Assembly (NCBI RefSeq): GCF_902686445.1
Contig: NW_025920104.1
Span: 3,162,001 to 3,226,000, forward strand
Direction of reading: 5' to 3'
Source: Sciurus carolinensis
Lineage: Eukaryota > Chordata > Mammalia > Rodentia > Sciuridae
Length of the DNA stretch: 64,000 bases
The notes beneath the pieces were generated by a model. It was given only the letters and a program-made list of their open reading frames with translations, was not told the DNA's origin and searched no databases. A program made the position numbers and the translations under genes. Of the stretch, positions 47,041 to 60,869 are shown piece by piece; position 1 is the first letter of the stretch; every line of letters begins with the position of its first letter.

Positions 47041-48096
47041 TAACCTAACAAATAAATGGGTAAAAATACTGAGAATAAATTTTTTAAAAGATGAAACACG
47101 AATGGACAACAACCATACAAAAAATGTTCAACATCTCTAGCAATCAGGGAAATGATACAATAAGATTTAAGATCACTCCAGTTGGAATGGTAATGATCAA
47201 GAATACAATGATAAATGCTGGCCAGACTGTGGAGAGAAAGAAAACTTGGGCATTGTTGGAAGCACTGTAGACTAGTACAATCACTCTGGAAAGCAGTTGA
47301 AAGATTCCTCAGAAAACTAGAGATGGAACCACAACATTCCACTCCTATTTATATTTATAAAATAACAAAAATCAGCATAATACAGTGATACAGCTCCTTC
47401 AATGTTTATAGTAGGTCCAATTCACAAGAATTGCATTATAAAAGCAATCCAGATGTTCATCAATGGATGAAAGGATTAAGAACTTGTTGTATACATACAC
47501 AATGTCATTCTACTTACCATATAGAAGAATTAAACTATATTAACTGCTAGTGAATTGGTGGAAATGGAGAATACCATGTTAAGTGAAAAAAGTCAAACTG
47601 AGAAGCTCAAAGGTCAAATGTATTTTCTCATAAGTGGAAGATAGAGTAAAACAGAGGAGAGGAGGAGGAAAAGATATAATTATGAGAAGATATAGGGAAC
47701 ATCATTGTGTAGAAAAATTTTGAGGGACAAACTGGAAGGACTAGAAAGAAAATGCAATGGAGAATGAACACTTCAAAAATGATGGTATGTTCATGCATAA
47801 ATAAAGAACATAGAATTTCACTGTTATGTATAAGTAAAAAGAACCAACAAAAACTAAATAAATACACAAGGGAAAGGATGTCTATCAGAGAAGAGGAAAG
47901 AGAACAATGAAGGGGAGGAGGGACAGAGGGAAAGAGGGCAGGAAAGGGATTGAATCATGAACTAAAATCAAATTCCACACATGTGTAATTTTGTTGGGAT
48001 AAACTTGACAACACTACTATGTACAACAATTACTATCTATACATTATATATTCAACTCCTATGTGTAACTATTAATATCAAATAAAAATAAGGCTA
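47041..48096 (+). mobile_element. L1 LINE 3' end (ORF2 tail and 3' UTR)
   Basis: Landmarks: 'aaaaaatgttcaacatctctagcaatcaggg', 'actccagttggaatgg', 'actctggaaagcag', then 3' UTR with purine-rich 'gaggaaagagaacaatgaagggg' and the end near 'aataaaaataaggc'. Stops throughout. Confidence 0.88.
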
Positions 48097-48464
48097 TGAA
48101 ATATGTTCTCAGTCTTAATGCAATTCTAGGACTCTAATACACATCTATTTTCAAAATTATTTTACTCTGATGCCATTTTAGTTGCTACTTAATGTGACTT
48201 AGAAATTTAGGCAAAACATAGTTCAGAAATTGTGCATATCAATGAGCTTAATACTGATCAATATTGATGAACTATTGTTTGCATAATTAAAGACACTAAA
48301 TTATTTTCATTTTTAATGGACAAAGCTGAGGAGAAAGAGAATATGTTGCTTGCAGTGGACATAATATTTCAATTTCTAAAACTGTGTAACCTAACAAGGC
48401 TTAAAATATTACAATGTGAATATGATATTTGTAGTAAACATGAGGAAAATGTTTTTTAAATGCT

Positions 48465-49790
48465 AATTTCTGAGACTTGGAAGACAGCAAAGTAGAAGAA
48501 GCTGTCTTCCAAGCTTTAAGACCAAAGCAGTGGGTGTGAAGCTTCTCAACCTAGGTGGGTGAAGGAGAGATTTCACCAAAATTAAATACTGAATACTCAA
48601 AGAGCCTTATAGACTCAGAAATTTGAGTATGAAAACCAGAAAATAAAACACCATAACCCACTACCAGTGACTGCTGGAGTGAATTTGGCAGAGCTTGGTC
48701 ATTTATGAGTGTGAGCATGGGATGCTAAGTTACAACCTGCACCTTGGAGTTTCTTGGTACAGGGAAATCTGACATCAAAAACACTGCCTAAACTTACACA
48801 ACTCAGAGACTGCACTATATAATGGTGCATAAAAAACATACTTTGGTGCTTAAAAATCAAGCTCTGTGTCTGAACTGGCCATGTAGAGCTGAGGTGGAGC
48901 CTCTTGGGGATAAGTGTGCCACTATGGCATCTGCAGGACCTGTGACATCAAGAAACACACATTATGCATGTGTGTGCACACATACATGCACACACAAACA
49001 CACACACACACACACACATATAAATGCACAACTGCAATATCATAGAGGGTGACTATTAAGGGGCCTAGGTTGTGCCTGACAGTACCTGAGAGAAATGGAC
49101 AGAGTAGACTGTACATAGGAGGATTCAAGTTGAAAGGGGGATGGAAGGGTTCTACTCATTTCTCCTTTGTGTTTGGCAGTTCAAAGACCATCTGAAAGGG
49201 GCCAACATATAAGCAAGTGAGGGTGAATTCACTCAAGGCTTAAATCCAGAGAGACTTGCCCATGGCTGCAGTGAGTGGAGAATCAGCCCCATGAACCATC
49301 ACTGGATTTCTTGGGAGGCTCCTGAGTACCAGTTCCACGGAACTGACTGGCTGCTGTGTAGTCCAGGAGCAGGTCAATTAATTCTCTCCAAATAAGGTCC
49401 CATCCAGCAATTCCTATTAGACCTAAGCCAATTAGATCTCATGTGAGCTGCTGGAACATCCCTTAAATAAAGCTTCAGAAGATGTAGCCTGGGAGTGCAT
49501 CAAACTGGTCATAATGGATAATAAGACAACTGCATTAAGCCCTAATGCATTCCACTACATGCAGGAGAAGAAAGTCTGTCTTAAATAAAACAGCTTCAGT
49601 TTTAGAACACATCAAATGGGAACACAAAAACAGGAAAGTGTTAACACCTCCTTCCCTTGCTCTATCAGTACATAACTCAAGAAAAACTGAAAAGAAATAC
49701 TATTGGAAATAGAAAAGGATCACCCATTCCAGTCAGATATTTGACCACGTCAGTGGAGAAGTTTTCTTCATTTGTCTCTTAAGATTTTGG
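48465..49790 (+). mobile_element. Probable L1 5' UTR
   Basis: GC-richer DNA with short direct motifs ('gtgactgctggagtgaatttggcagagcttgg') and a CA tract at 48,989-49,018, upstream of ORF1-like sequence. The assignment rests on position and style, not on recognised conserved blocks. Confidence 0.4.
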
Positions 49791-50039
49791 ATATTTTAAC
49801 CTTTTTATTATGTCTTATGACTTTTTATTCTGTTCATGAGTGGGGGTGCCTCTGAGTTCCAGCTGTGCTGATTGGTTCAGGAACATACATAAATACACAT
49901 ATTTGTCACTTTTTCTCTCCTATATAAATAATGTAACATAATTATTTGCTTTCAGCATTTCTTGTGAGGGATCAGTTGTTTGGATTGTATATCATGTTTT
50001 TTTTTGTATTTTTTTATTTTTCAACACTCATTCTCTTTT

Positions 50040-50165
50040 TTAAAAAAATAGTTGTAGATAGACACAATATCTCTATTTAATTCATTCTTTTGGTGCTGAG
50101 GATAAAACCCAGTGCCTCGCATGTGCTAGGCAAGTGCTCCACCACTGAGCATCAATCCCAACCCT
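50040..50165 (-). mobile_element. ID/tRNA-like SINE
   Basis: 'ttggtgctgaggataaaacccagtgcctcgcatgtgctaggcaagtgctccaccactgagcatcaatcccaaccc' is a good reverse-complement ID body with a T-rich lead containing a short tail-like segment. Confidence 0.92.
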
Positions 50166-50689
50166 CTCATTCTCTCTTATCTTCTAGTAACAAATTCTAT
50201 TGTTCTCCTTTCCCTCTTGCCCCAAACCTTGTTTCTTCTATATTTCCAATCCTTTTATGAACACTACCTACCACATATATTCTGTGTTCTCTGTTCACTT
50301 TCTTATAAATCTTAACAAACTTTGTAAGACACATTCTTTTTCCCTAATTAACTGTATTTTTACATTGTAACTACTGCCCCCACCATTAATGCTACTACAA
50401 TCATTACTGTTGTTGGTGATATGGTTGACACCTGCGATTGACTTTAGAACCACAGCTACTTCATGGTTATTGGTTTTACTTTTAACAATTACTGAATTCA
50501 CTGTTCTACTTTATTGGTACCAACTAATGTTTAAGACATCAGTGTAGGATCTGGGAATTTATTTTAACTCTATGGTATGTCTGCAACAGTAATCACTATT
50601 GTCTATTTCACCACTATTCGATGATGTGCTGGGAAACCATAATGACACCAAGAGTTCACAGGTGGAGAGAATCTGCTGCTGAACTAAAC

Positions 50690-53460
50690 ATTCCCTGACA
50701 TTACTTCACCTCAAAAAAGGGAGGAGACAAAACACCCAAACCATTAAAAATAATCCAAGGTGGGATAAAAGAGAGAAAACTGGTGTCAACTCCTTGGCAT
50801 CTACTCATATTAAAAACAGAGATGTCCCAGAACAAATAATTACACATAAAAGGACATGTGGAAAAAGAGAATGAGGAATCCACCATAATTGGTACACAAG
50901 ACCAAGAACTCTGAAAACATGATAAAACAGATAACTATAATCCCCCCAAATTCACAATCCCCAAACAGAGATCCCATTGATGAGGTATACTGAAACCCAG
51001 GGAAAGAGTGTTTTAATAAACCTTATTATCAAAATGATCAAAGAACTTGAAGAAAATATAATGGAGGAATTAAGAGAGAAATGACAGGAGGTGAAAGAGC
51101 ACTTTAATAAAGAAATACAAATATTGAAAAGAAACCAAACAGAACTCCTAGAAATGAAAGGAATGATCAATCAAGTTAAAATTTCCCTTGAAAGAATCAC
51201 TAACAGATTAGATTGCAAAGAAAATAGAAATGCATTCCTTGAAAATAGGACTTCAGGCATTGAAGATAAACTGTATGTTCTTGAGGACACAGAAGGTACT
51301 ACAGGACAAAAGTGTAGAACATGACCATGACATGCAAGAACTCAGGGACAACTTTAAAAGACCAAACATGATAATCATTGAGATAAAAGAGAATATGAAG
51401 ATACAAACTAAAGGCCTAAATAACATTTTCAAAGGGGTAGTTGCAGAAAACATTTCCCATAGGAGAAATGAGATAGACATCCACAAAAAGAAGACTTACA
51501 GGACACAAAAGAGGGGGCTTACAGTAAAGGAGAAGCTTGCTGAGAAATATAATCAAAATGCCTAGCATATAGAAAAAGGAAAGAATATTAAAAGCTACAA
51601 AAGAGAAACATCAGGTCGCAAATTACAGACAACTCAATAAGGCTCACTTCTGATTTATCAGTTAAGACCCAAATATCAAGAAGTTCTGGCATGAGATATT
51701 CCAAGTCCTAAAAGAAAACAACTGTCAGCAAAGGTTACCATATACAGCTAAACACAGTTTAACATTTGAGAGGGGAAATAAAAACATTAAATGACAAGAA
51801 TTTCTGTAGATTAAATATAAGTGAAATATTTTACAGTAAAAAAGAGAATAAACAAAAAGAATTCATGGGGACCAAGCCAGCATTACAAAGGAAACTCAAA
51901 GATATACTACACAGAGTAACTAAAAAACAATTCTCAAAGACCACGAACAGAAGAAGTTGAACAGAAGAAGTTAAACAGAATAATAATCCAGTAAATGAGA
52001 ACCAAACCAGGATAAAATATAACAAAAAATATGACAGGAAACAACAAACACATATCCATACTAACAATAAATGTTAATGGTCTTAATTTCTCTATTAAAA
52101 GACACAGATTAGTAGAATATGTCAAAACCAGAATACAACTCTATGATGCTAAGAAAAGACTCAGCTTATAGGCAAAACCAATCTCAAACTGAAGGTGAAA
52201 GGACAGCAAAATATATATACTTTCTAGTCATATGGTCAAAAAAAAAAACCAGCAGGAATAGCTATTTCTCAATTCTGGTAAAAATTTTCAAGCAAAAATT
52301 AATCAGAAGAGAAAAAGAAGGTCACTTTATCCCAGTAACATTAACAATCCAACAAGAAGTTACAAGAATAGTAAACATTTATTCCACAAATGTGAGTATA
52401 CACAATTACACAAAAGAAATATTACATAATAACATAATACTACATATAATGCTAAATGAGTTAAATCCAAACCCCAAAATACTGGGTGATTTCAACACTC
52501 CCCTGTCACCAATAGACAGGTCATCAAAATATCAAACATACTTTAAGCCTGATCAGCACTAAAATAAAGTGGACCTACCTGATAACCAACCTAATCTGAA
52601 CCTCAAAGAGCTGAATTTATATTTTTCTCAGCAACACTGAAACTGTTTCCAAAATAGATCACATTCATGTCTAAAAATCAAATATTAGCAAGTCAAAATC
52701 TAATGTAATCCCATGTATTCTATTAGAAAAGAAAAAAATGTAAATGACATAAATACAGGGAGGTTGAACAATGCTCACAATGCTAACTAAAGAACTGATC
52801 AAAAAAGAAATGAGAATAGAAATTAAGAAATTCTTAGAAACTAATGAGACCAAAGAGGGCATATCAATGTATCTGGGATTGTGTAAAAGCAGTCCTAAGA
52901 GAAAAACTTATGGTACTCTTTGCCTACGTTTAAAGACTTGACAGATTCCAAATAAATAAGCCTATATTCAACCTCAAGCCCTTGGGAAAAAAAAAAAAAA
53001 AAAAACAGACTAAACTCCAAAACCAGAAGAAGACAGGAAATAATGAAGATGAAAGGAAAAAATAAATGAAACTGAGAATAATTGAACAATACACAGGATC
53101 AATGTAATCAAGAGTTGGTTCTTTAAAAAAGAGAAATAAAGTTGATCAACTAAAAGAAGGAGAGAAAAAAATCAACAATATCAGTGATAGAAAGGAGATC
53201 ACACCCTACATCCTTCTGAAATCCTGAGGTTTATCTGAATCTATGTTGAAAATTTATACTTCAATAAACAACAATATCTAGAAAAGAATGACAAATTTCT
53301 AGAGACATATGATCTGCCCAAATTGAAATAGAAAAATGTGTAAAATCTAAAGAGACCAATACCAAGTAATAAATTGAAATAGCAATTTAATATCTTCCAC
53401 AATATGAAAGTTCAGATCCTAATGGATTCTCAGTTGAGTTCTATCAAACTTTCACAGTAA
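50690..53460 (+). mobile_element. L1 LINE ORF1 and 5' half of ORF2, decayed
   Basis: ORF1-like coiled coil (HFNKEIQILKRNQTELLEMK at about 51,100, then NRTSGIEDKL). The ORF1 C-terminal part is near 51,700-51,960, ORF2 start-like sequence near 52,050-52,150 and ILGDFNTPLSPIDRSS near 52,475-52,530 (endonuclease). It ends in early ORF2. Many stops. A 19-base A run is at 52,987-53,005. Confidence 0.85.
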
Positions 53461-54440
53461 AATTTCTATCTCCTGTTATATGCAGTGCATTTCTTTATTA
53501 TAAATTTCAAGATATATTTTTATAGCATGATAACAAGCCCATATCTCCCATGATCAGTCTGTCTACCAGTTTGGTTTATAAAGGTAGTCACAGTATTTTC
53601 TGTTGAGGAAGGACTCCAGGGAGCATCAGAGCAAAGGAGTGTGTGCTTGATGGGGCCCACCTGGAAGGACTGTTGGTCAGTGGACTTCTCTCAGCCAGCA
53701 AGTGGTGTGCAAGTCAGGGAGATTGGGAATCCCCAGATTCTCAGTAATAATAATAATAGTAGTAACAATGCTAATATTGACCCTGTTGTTTGGTTCCAAA
53801 TACTGAACTATATATTTCAGAAATTTACTTAATGTATCCTTTCCCTTTCCTTCCTAGAGTATTAATATACATATTATTCCATTTTACTGAACAGAATCAA
53901 AGAGATTGTTTAATTTCCCAGGGAACCACAGCTACTGGTAGTATTCAGAAACCAGAGCTAATTCCTACACAAGGCTCAGACAGCCTTTGAGTTCAGTGCT
54001 AAAGGTGAATTCTAGATCCAAACTTATGTTGGTAATGTGGTTTCTGAATTGGTGCTGGACTTGATTTTTACTGGTCCAAGGACTAGGTGACTCCTAGTCT
54101 GTGTATTTGAAGACTTTTCTATATCTGAATTTTGGTGCACGAAGACAGATGGATGGATGATGTGACTGAGATCTTCACTTCTGAACTCAGTTTTATGGAG
54201 GTTACTTGTTTAGAGTGACTAATAAAATGTCCTTTCTAAAGGAAATCACCTTTCCAAGGTGTTAACTAACCATTGTTCCTTTCTCTGTTACTTCTGTCAT
54301 TTAAGTGAGTAGAATCAAAAAGCCATGTTTGATCATCTCAGTTATTTACTGGAGAACAGCAGTGTTGTGCTTGGTAATCAATTGTATGACTTTTTTAAAT
54401 TCTAAGATAAAATTAGTATACATATCTCCGTAAAATGCAA
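53461..54440. other. Unassigned DNA; no feature recognised
   Basis: No open exon with splice support and no SINE. An AAT-rich stretch (53,745-53,770) is the only simple repeat. Confidence 0.45.
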
Positions 54441-54910
54441 CTTCCTTGTTAATATGGGCACAGGATCTGAATAGATGTGTCTCAAAAGAAGATGTACACA
54501 TGACCAACAAGGTTGTGAAAAAATGTTCAGCCTCAATACTGATCAGTGAAATGCAAATTAAAACCATAATGATATATCACCTCACATCTGTTAGAATTAC
54601 CATTATAAGAAAGAAAAAAATAACAATTGTTTGAGAGGATGAGAATAAAGGGGAACCCTGTACACTGCTAGAGGAAGTCTAAATTAGTAGTCATTATAGA
54701 AAACAGTTTGGAGGTTCTGCAGAATGTTAAAAGAATTGCTACCACATGGTCTAACATTTTTCCTTCTAGGTATGTGTCCAATGCAGAGAAGTCATTATGT
54801 TCAGGAGTTGTCTGCACTTCTGTGTTCACAACAGCACTATTATGTTGATGAGATGTCTGCTCTTCTGTGCTCACAGTAACCAAGAATCAGCCTCAGTGTC
54901 AATCAACAGA
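54441..54910 (+). mobile_element. L1 LINE 3' fragment (old)
   Basis: 'gacacaggatctgaatagatgtgtctcaaaagaagatgtacacatgaccaacaagg' and 'gatcagtgaaatgcaaattaaaaccataatgatatatcacctcac' are standard L1 ORF2 3'-end landmarks. Older than the other L1 pieces here by its divergence. Confidence 0.85.
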
Positions 54911-55549
54911 CAAGAGGGGAAAGGAAAAGTGGGACATAAGCACAGTGTAATGTTGTCCCTCCTTAAACAGATGGACTTTCTTGCTATCTATATACACCCA
55001 AGTGCACAGAATTATATCAGTCACAACAGTAATTTTCCTGTTTCTTTTTCAGAAATTCTCACAAATCCAAAAGAGATGAATATAGATATCCTCAAAATGT
55101 GGATCAAAGTTTTTAATGAAATATTTTCACAATTGTATCTCCAAACTTCTAACTCCCTTATGGTTTTAATATTGTTAAATTCAACACTTATTATCAACAT
55201 GATGTCTGAGCAAGGCTTAGCACTGTTGATTCACATTGCACATATTTTCAGGGTAGTGATTGGAAGTTTTCTTTTTCCATGTTTCCATCTTGACAGCGTT
55301 CATCTTTACTGATGGTTCAGTCTTGCTGTCTTCCTGCTGCTAGGTAAGTATAAGCTGCTGGAGTGAGCAGGTGACTTTGACAGCACAGGAAGCAGCACAG
55401 GTGGCATGACCACTCCAGGTAGTGTGTCTTCGATCCTGCACAAGTCACTTGAGGAAGATCTTTCAGACCAACACTGTGGAACATGTGTTCCTGTGTGTGC
55501 ATGTGTGAGTACATTTTTCCAAAGATATTGCTGGGGTAAGATAGGATGT

Positions 55550-55584
<35 letters not shown>

Positions 55585-56640
55585 TACACACATTACACAC
55601 ATGTGTACATAACACAAGAAAGTGACATTTCATATTTATACCTAAAATCACAACTTTCCTTCTACAAAATAGTCTCTGGTCTTACTATCCATCAGCCTTG
55701 CTCCAACCCCTGGGAATGCACCCCCTGGACACACTGAAGAAAATGCCCTGCCCCATAGAGCTTCACCATTAGCACATGAACACTGATGCTAACTAGACAT
55801 GATATCCACAGCATGCCAGACCAAGGCTCATTCTGGCACTTGTTTCTGGGAGGGTATGGGAGTACCAGAGTGCTATCTTAACTCAGGTGGTCACACAGGC
55901 TTCTGGCATTACAAGATGACTGGAAAGTGGAGTAAGGCACTTTGTAGAGAGAAGAGAAGAGCAACTGGTCTCTGAGGTGAGAGCCTGCTGAGGGCTCCAT
56001 GCATCAGCTGGGAGGGCAACTGGCTGGAGTGCAGTCAGCTGTACAATAAAGGGCTCCCAAAATTACACATGGGAGACCTGGTAAAGAGAGATTCTGAATG
56101 TTAATGTCACATATTAGGAATTCTTTGAGAATTAATACTTAAAATAAATTTTATAAGTGAAAGAAAATAAATACTGGATGCTAAGAACACTTGGAGAATT
56201 GAGATCTGAAGTAAGAAACATCTGGAGGTAGAAAAGAGAAATTTAAAGATCTGCACTGAGCTCTGCTGCTATGGTGGAAAACATTTAGGAAGTGTTCTGT
56301 ATCCTCTGATTATCACATCTCCAGTTTTGGTGGGTCAGAGTCCCTGGCCTAAGACCATGAGAAGTACTTTTCAGCTAGCTTTTTCTTCTTTCCTGCATAA
56401 CATTGGAAGGCTGGAGGGACCTGGAGCTGACCAAATGTTCTGCTCCAGGTCAGATACTGCCATGCAAAGTGTTCCTTTTGGAAGACTGATCTTTGTTACA
56501 GGAATGCTCTGGATGTGTTTCAAAATGGTTACCTTTCTTCTTTTCTGCCAAGTGGGAATTTCTCTCTCATTTTCAGAGTGAGAACCTGCCAGAATTCCAC
56601 AAGATAAACCCATAAAAGTGGGATCCTCCTTAAGTCTTGG
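54911..56640. other. Unassigned DNA with a (CA)n tract
   Basis: A 34-base CA tract (55,549-55,582) and nearby CA-rich sequence give long spurious frames on both strands. No gene recognised. Confidence 0.5.
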
Positions 56641-56739
56641 CCTGAAGAGTTGTGACTCTCAAGCTAGTCATATTTGCCTCCAGAAATTCATTAAAAACAC
56701 CCAAAGATTCTACCAGCTACTGGTCCCAGCAGATTCTCT

Positions 56740-58780
56740 CTTAGGTAGTTGAGTTTAGGAATGATACCCCACATTGAATTGCTTTTCCAGTTTTTGAATA
56801 GGCCACTTGCATTGTGCTCTCAACTCTCTGGTTGGTTATATACTGATATTCTTTGTTTTCTCTAGTGTAATCAGATTGCCATTTGGAGTCATCTGCTTTC
56901 AACCCGAAGAACGTCCTGTAATATTTCTTGTAAGGACAGTCTGCTAAAAACAATTTCTCTTGCTGTTAGTTTATCTGGAAAAAATCTTTATTTTATCTTC
57001 ATTTCTCAAAGACAGATTTGCCAGAAGTAGGATTCTTGGATGAAGGTTTGTTTTGCTCTGAGTAATTTGAAAGGTTGTCCTAGGACTGCCTGGTCTCATT
57101 TGCTTCTGCTGAGAAGTCAGCTACTAACCTTAGTGGGATTTGCTTGGAAGTAACAAGCCATTTGTCTCTACCTGCTTCTAAGATTTTCTCCTTGTTTTGA
57201 CTTCCAGTTTTCTTATTATGACTTTTCTCTTCGGGCTCTCTTTACATTTATCCTTCTTGGAGTTTGCTGAGAATCCTTGTACAGGTTTGTTATTACTTTT
57301 AAATAAATTCACAATTTTTTAAAAGCCATCATTTGTTTAAATAATTTTCCTTTCCTGTTCTCCCTCTCCTCTCCTTCTGGGACTCTCATTAGCACCTGCT
57401 GTTATGTTTAATAGATCTCACATTTTTCTTCCTTTATTATTATGTTTTTCAGCTGACATAATCTCTACTCATATATTTTGAAGTTTGCTTATTCTTTCTT
57501 CTGCAAATTCAAATCAATTGTTCAGTTCCGCTAATGGATTTTTTTTTATTTTTAATTATCGTACTTTTCAACTCCAAATTTCCATTTGGTTCTTTTTTAT
57601 AATTTGTTTCTTTGTTGATATTCTCTATTTGATGAAACATTTTGTGCTCCTTTACCTCATTAAGGAACATGATTTATTGACTACTTTGAGGTCTTTCTTA
57701 AAGAATCTGACTTTAGGTCACTGTCACAAGCACTTTTTTCTTTTTTCATCTTTCCTTTTTATTTTTTTAAGTGCTAACTGTTTATTAAGTAATGAAATCT
57801 ACCAATTCAGGTCAAAATAAAAAGTGTAGACATCATTATTCAAAGATCTATATTATCCAGAGAATTCTCACAAACCACCATCATGTATAAAAGATGGTTG
57901 AGTGGGTTTATTTTAAAAAAATTATTTGTTCTAATTATTTATACATGACAGTAGAATGCATTCTGCAGCCTGCTCTGTTTTCAGATTCCAGGTGGTATTT
58001 TCCTACTTCTTTGCCTGCCTCAGTTTTCTTTTGGAAATTGGATAATTCAGAAAATATCATGTAGCGATTCTGGGTGTTGTTACCCAGCCACTGTGAAGCT
58101 TATTGTTTGCTTATTTACTTGGTGGCTGGTAAAATATTCAGTGAAGTTTTTATTTTCCCTAACAGGAAGCCTCTGGTGTTGCTTCTCAGGAGTGATAATT
58201 TTATTCATGCCCACAGACAACCTGGGGTGACAGATTTTAGGCAGAGTGAGCTGCCTTTCTTTGACTTTGACCAGTTATCAAATTCTACTAATTGCCTGCT
58301 GACTACTCTATTGTTTCCAATAATGCCCTGAGGCAAATCTTGCTTCACTAACAATTCAAATTCTAACTACTTTGAAGCATGGTTTCTAAAGCCAGTGTAG
58401 GATTTATGTTCTCACCTCAGGAGGGCTACATTCAGGGGAAACCCCTGAGCCCAAGTCTCCAGAGATGGGCATGGAGACAATCTCCTACTATGCCACACAC
58501 ACCCAAGCTTGCACCTCTAAATATGGAACCATCACCTCAAGGGATGTTTGGAGGCCTCATGCTCTCACAGTGCCCAGCCAGTCTCCAGTCCACAAGCAGA
58601 GACTGGGAAGGAAAAAGCGCCTTCACCCTGTGCTGTTTTCATTTTAACATGGATAAAGCAACAGGCAGCACTCCTGGGTGAAAGTCCTCAGCCCATCATG
58701 TCTCTGCACCAGCATTCTGCAGTGGGGTCACTGCCTGAATGAGCTGGGAGGATGAACAGAAAGCAGCCTTGATTTAATTT
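56740..58780 (-). mobile_element. Ancient L1-type sequence, minus strand
   Basis: T-rich DNA with phrases such as 'ccagaagtaggattcttggatgaaggtttgtttt', 'gctgagaagtcagctactaaccttagtgggatt' and 'gattctgggtgttgttaccc'. They resemble reverse-complement old L1M-type LINE sequence common to mammals. The match is from memory and highly diverged. Confidence 0.45.
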
Positions 58781-58884
58781 GATTTAGACTTCAGAGACAT
58801 TCATCATTCTTATTGAATCTTTTAGGTTTTCTTGAATAGATGTCTCATTTGGAGTTATTTATATTTAGAACCATTTCCAGAAGA

Positions 58885-59768
58885 TTTTTTTTTTGTTCCA
58901 AATAGTTATATATTACAGCAGAATGCATTTTAACTCACTGAGCAAAACTGGAGGACAACTTTTTATTTCTCTGGTTATACATGATGCAGATTCACACTAT
59001 TCATGCAATCATACACATATATAAGGTAATAATGTTAGTCTCATTTCACCATCTTTTCCATCCCCAATTCCCCTCCCCACTCACTCCCCTCTGCACAATC
59101 CAAAGTTTTTCCATTCTTCTCTCTTTTCCCACATTATGTATCAGCATCCATGTATCAGAGAAAACATTTGGTGTTTGTTTTTTGGGATTGGCTTATTTCA
59201 CTTAGCATGATATTTTCCAACTCCATTCATTTACCAGTAAATACCATAATTTCATTCTTTGTTAAAGCTGATTAATATTCCATTGTGTATATATACCATA
59301 GCCTCTTTATCCGTTCATCTATCAAAGGGAATCTAGGTTGGTTCCACAGTATAGCTATTGTGAATTTAGCTGCTATAAACATGATGTGGCTGTGTCACAT
59401 CATTGATGTGACTGATTTAAAATCCTTTGAGTATAGACTGAGGAGTGGGATAGCTGGGTCAAATGGTTGTTTTACTCAAGTTTCCTAAAAAATCTCTGTA
59501 CTGCTTTCCAGATGGGTTGCACCAATTTGCACTCCCAAAAGCAATGTATGAGTGGACCTTTTCCCCAAAAGCCTCACCAATATGTATTTTTGCTTATATT
59601 CTTGATAATTGCCATTCTGACTGGAATAAGTTGAAATATTAGAGTAGATTTGATTTGCATTTCTCTAATTTCTAGAGATATTGAACATTTTGTCATATAT
59701 TTGTTGATCAGTTGTATATCTTCTTCTGAGAAGTGTCTGCTCAGTTCCTTAGCCCATTTAACATAATT
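58885..59768 (-). mobile_element. L1 LINE 3' end, minus strand
   Basis: It starts with a T run at the 3' end. Then come 'ttagttatacatgatgcag', 'cacttagcatgatattttccaactccattcatttacc', 'ccattgtgtatatataccatag' and 'ggatagctgggtcaaatggt'. Continuous reverse-complement ORF2 end plus 3' UTR, modest decay. Confidence 0.92.
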
Positions 59769-60869
59769 TAAACTTCACAGACTCTCATGTTTCTTACTGA
59801 ATCTTTGTAGGTTTTCTTGAATACATATCTCATTTGGGAGATATTTATACTTAGAACTATTTCCAGAGGTTTCAATTTTTTGAAAAATAATTTTCACCAA
59901 TTTCACTAAGGAGTGGGTCATGTTAAAATGGATAATCATTGTTTCTTTTTAACTTATGTCTTAACAAATTGCTCTACTGATTTATCAGTAGTAATAACAT
60001 TAACAAGGAAATCAGTCCATTAGTTTGATATTAAATATATGAAATCAACAATATGTACCCATTTTCTTCTACTAAAGAGCAGCTATTTCCTATGACTTTA
60101 CCTAGTCCTTGTTAAGTGTGGAATGTTATATTCATTATTTCCCACAACTCAATGATTTGGGACTATTACTGTCCCTGCTTTACAGGTGGGACAACATTTA
60201 CAAAGAGATTTAATGATTTACCAAGGGACTGAGAGTTTACATGTGGAGAAGCTGGGATCCAAACCCATATACCAGGCTCTAAAGCAGATGTTCTTAATCA
60301 ATACAATGTAAAAACTCAAACTAATAGTATTTCAAAGAATAATTTTAGGCTTTTATTGAGATAAAAAATATAGTTTACATACAATAATTTGTGGGTTTCT
60401 TTCCTTCTTTCCTTTTCAATACTGTTATTACAACTCATCATGACTAACTGTATTGGATAGAAATCCTGAAACACTTTATGCAGCACTGGGGATAGGACAA
60501 TCATCAAGTCATTCATCACCTCTGTGGTGATGGATCAGCTCTGTCTCAAACCTGGAGGTGGTCAGATGAGTACACATGGAATCAAGATGTATAGAACTAG
60601 TCACATACACATATACAAATGAGTGTTCAAACTGGTGCAACTCAGCAGTATGTAGTTGTAGAAACAGCATTGAAAGAACATAAGTTTCTAGAACTTGATA
60701 TGACACTATAGTGATACAAGATGCAACTACTGGTAAAAACTGGGTATTTTTGCAATATGAGAGTTTACATTTCAAGATAAATCATAGCACAAAAAGTGCA
60801 TATGCATATATAATTCTGAATATTAACACTAATGCTCCAGGAGTTCACTTCCAAGCACAATGTTGGTTT
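59769..60869. other. Unassigned DNA; no feature recognised
   Basis: The start partly repeats the phrase seen at 58,800-58,885 ('gaatcttt.taggttttcttgaata'), as if an L1 had been inserted into it and had duplicated flanking sequence. No gene. Confidence 0.4.

Noticed and set aside
55306..55737. Several overlapping frames rich in His-Thr or Val-Cys
   Set aside because: Translation of a CA/GT dinucleotide repeat.
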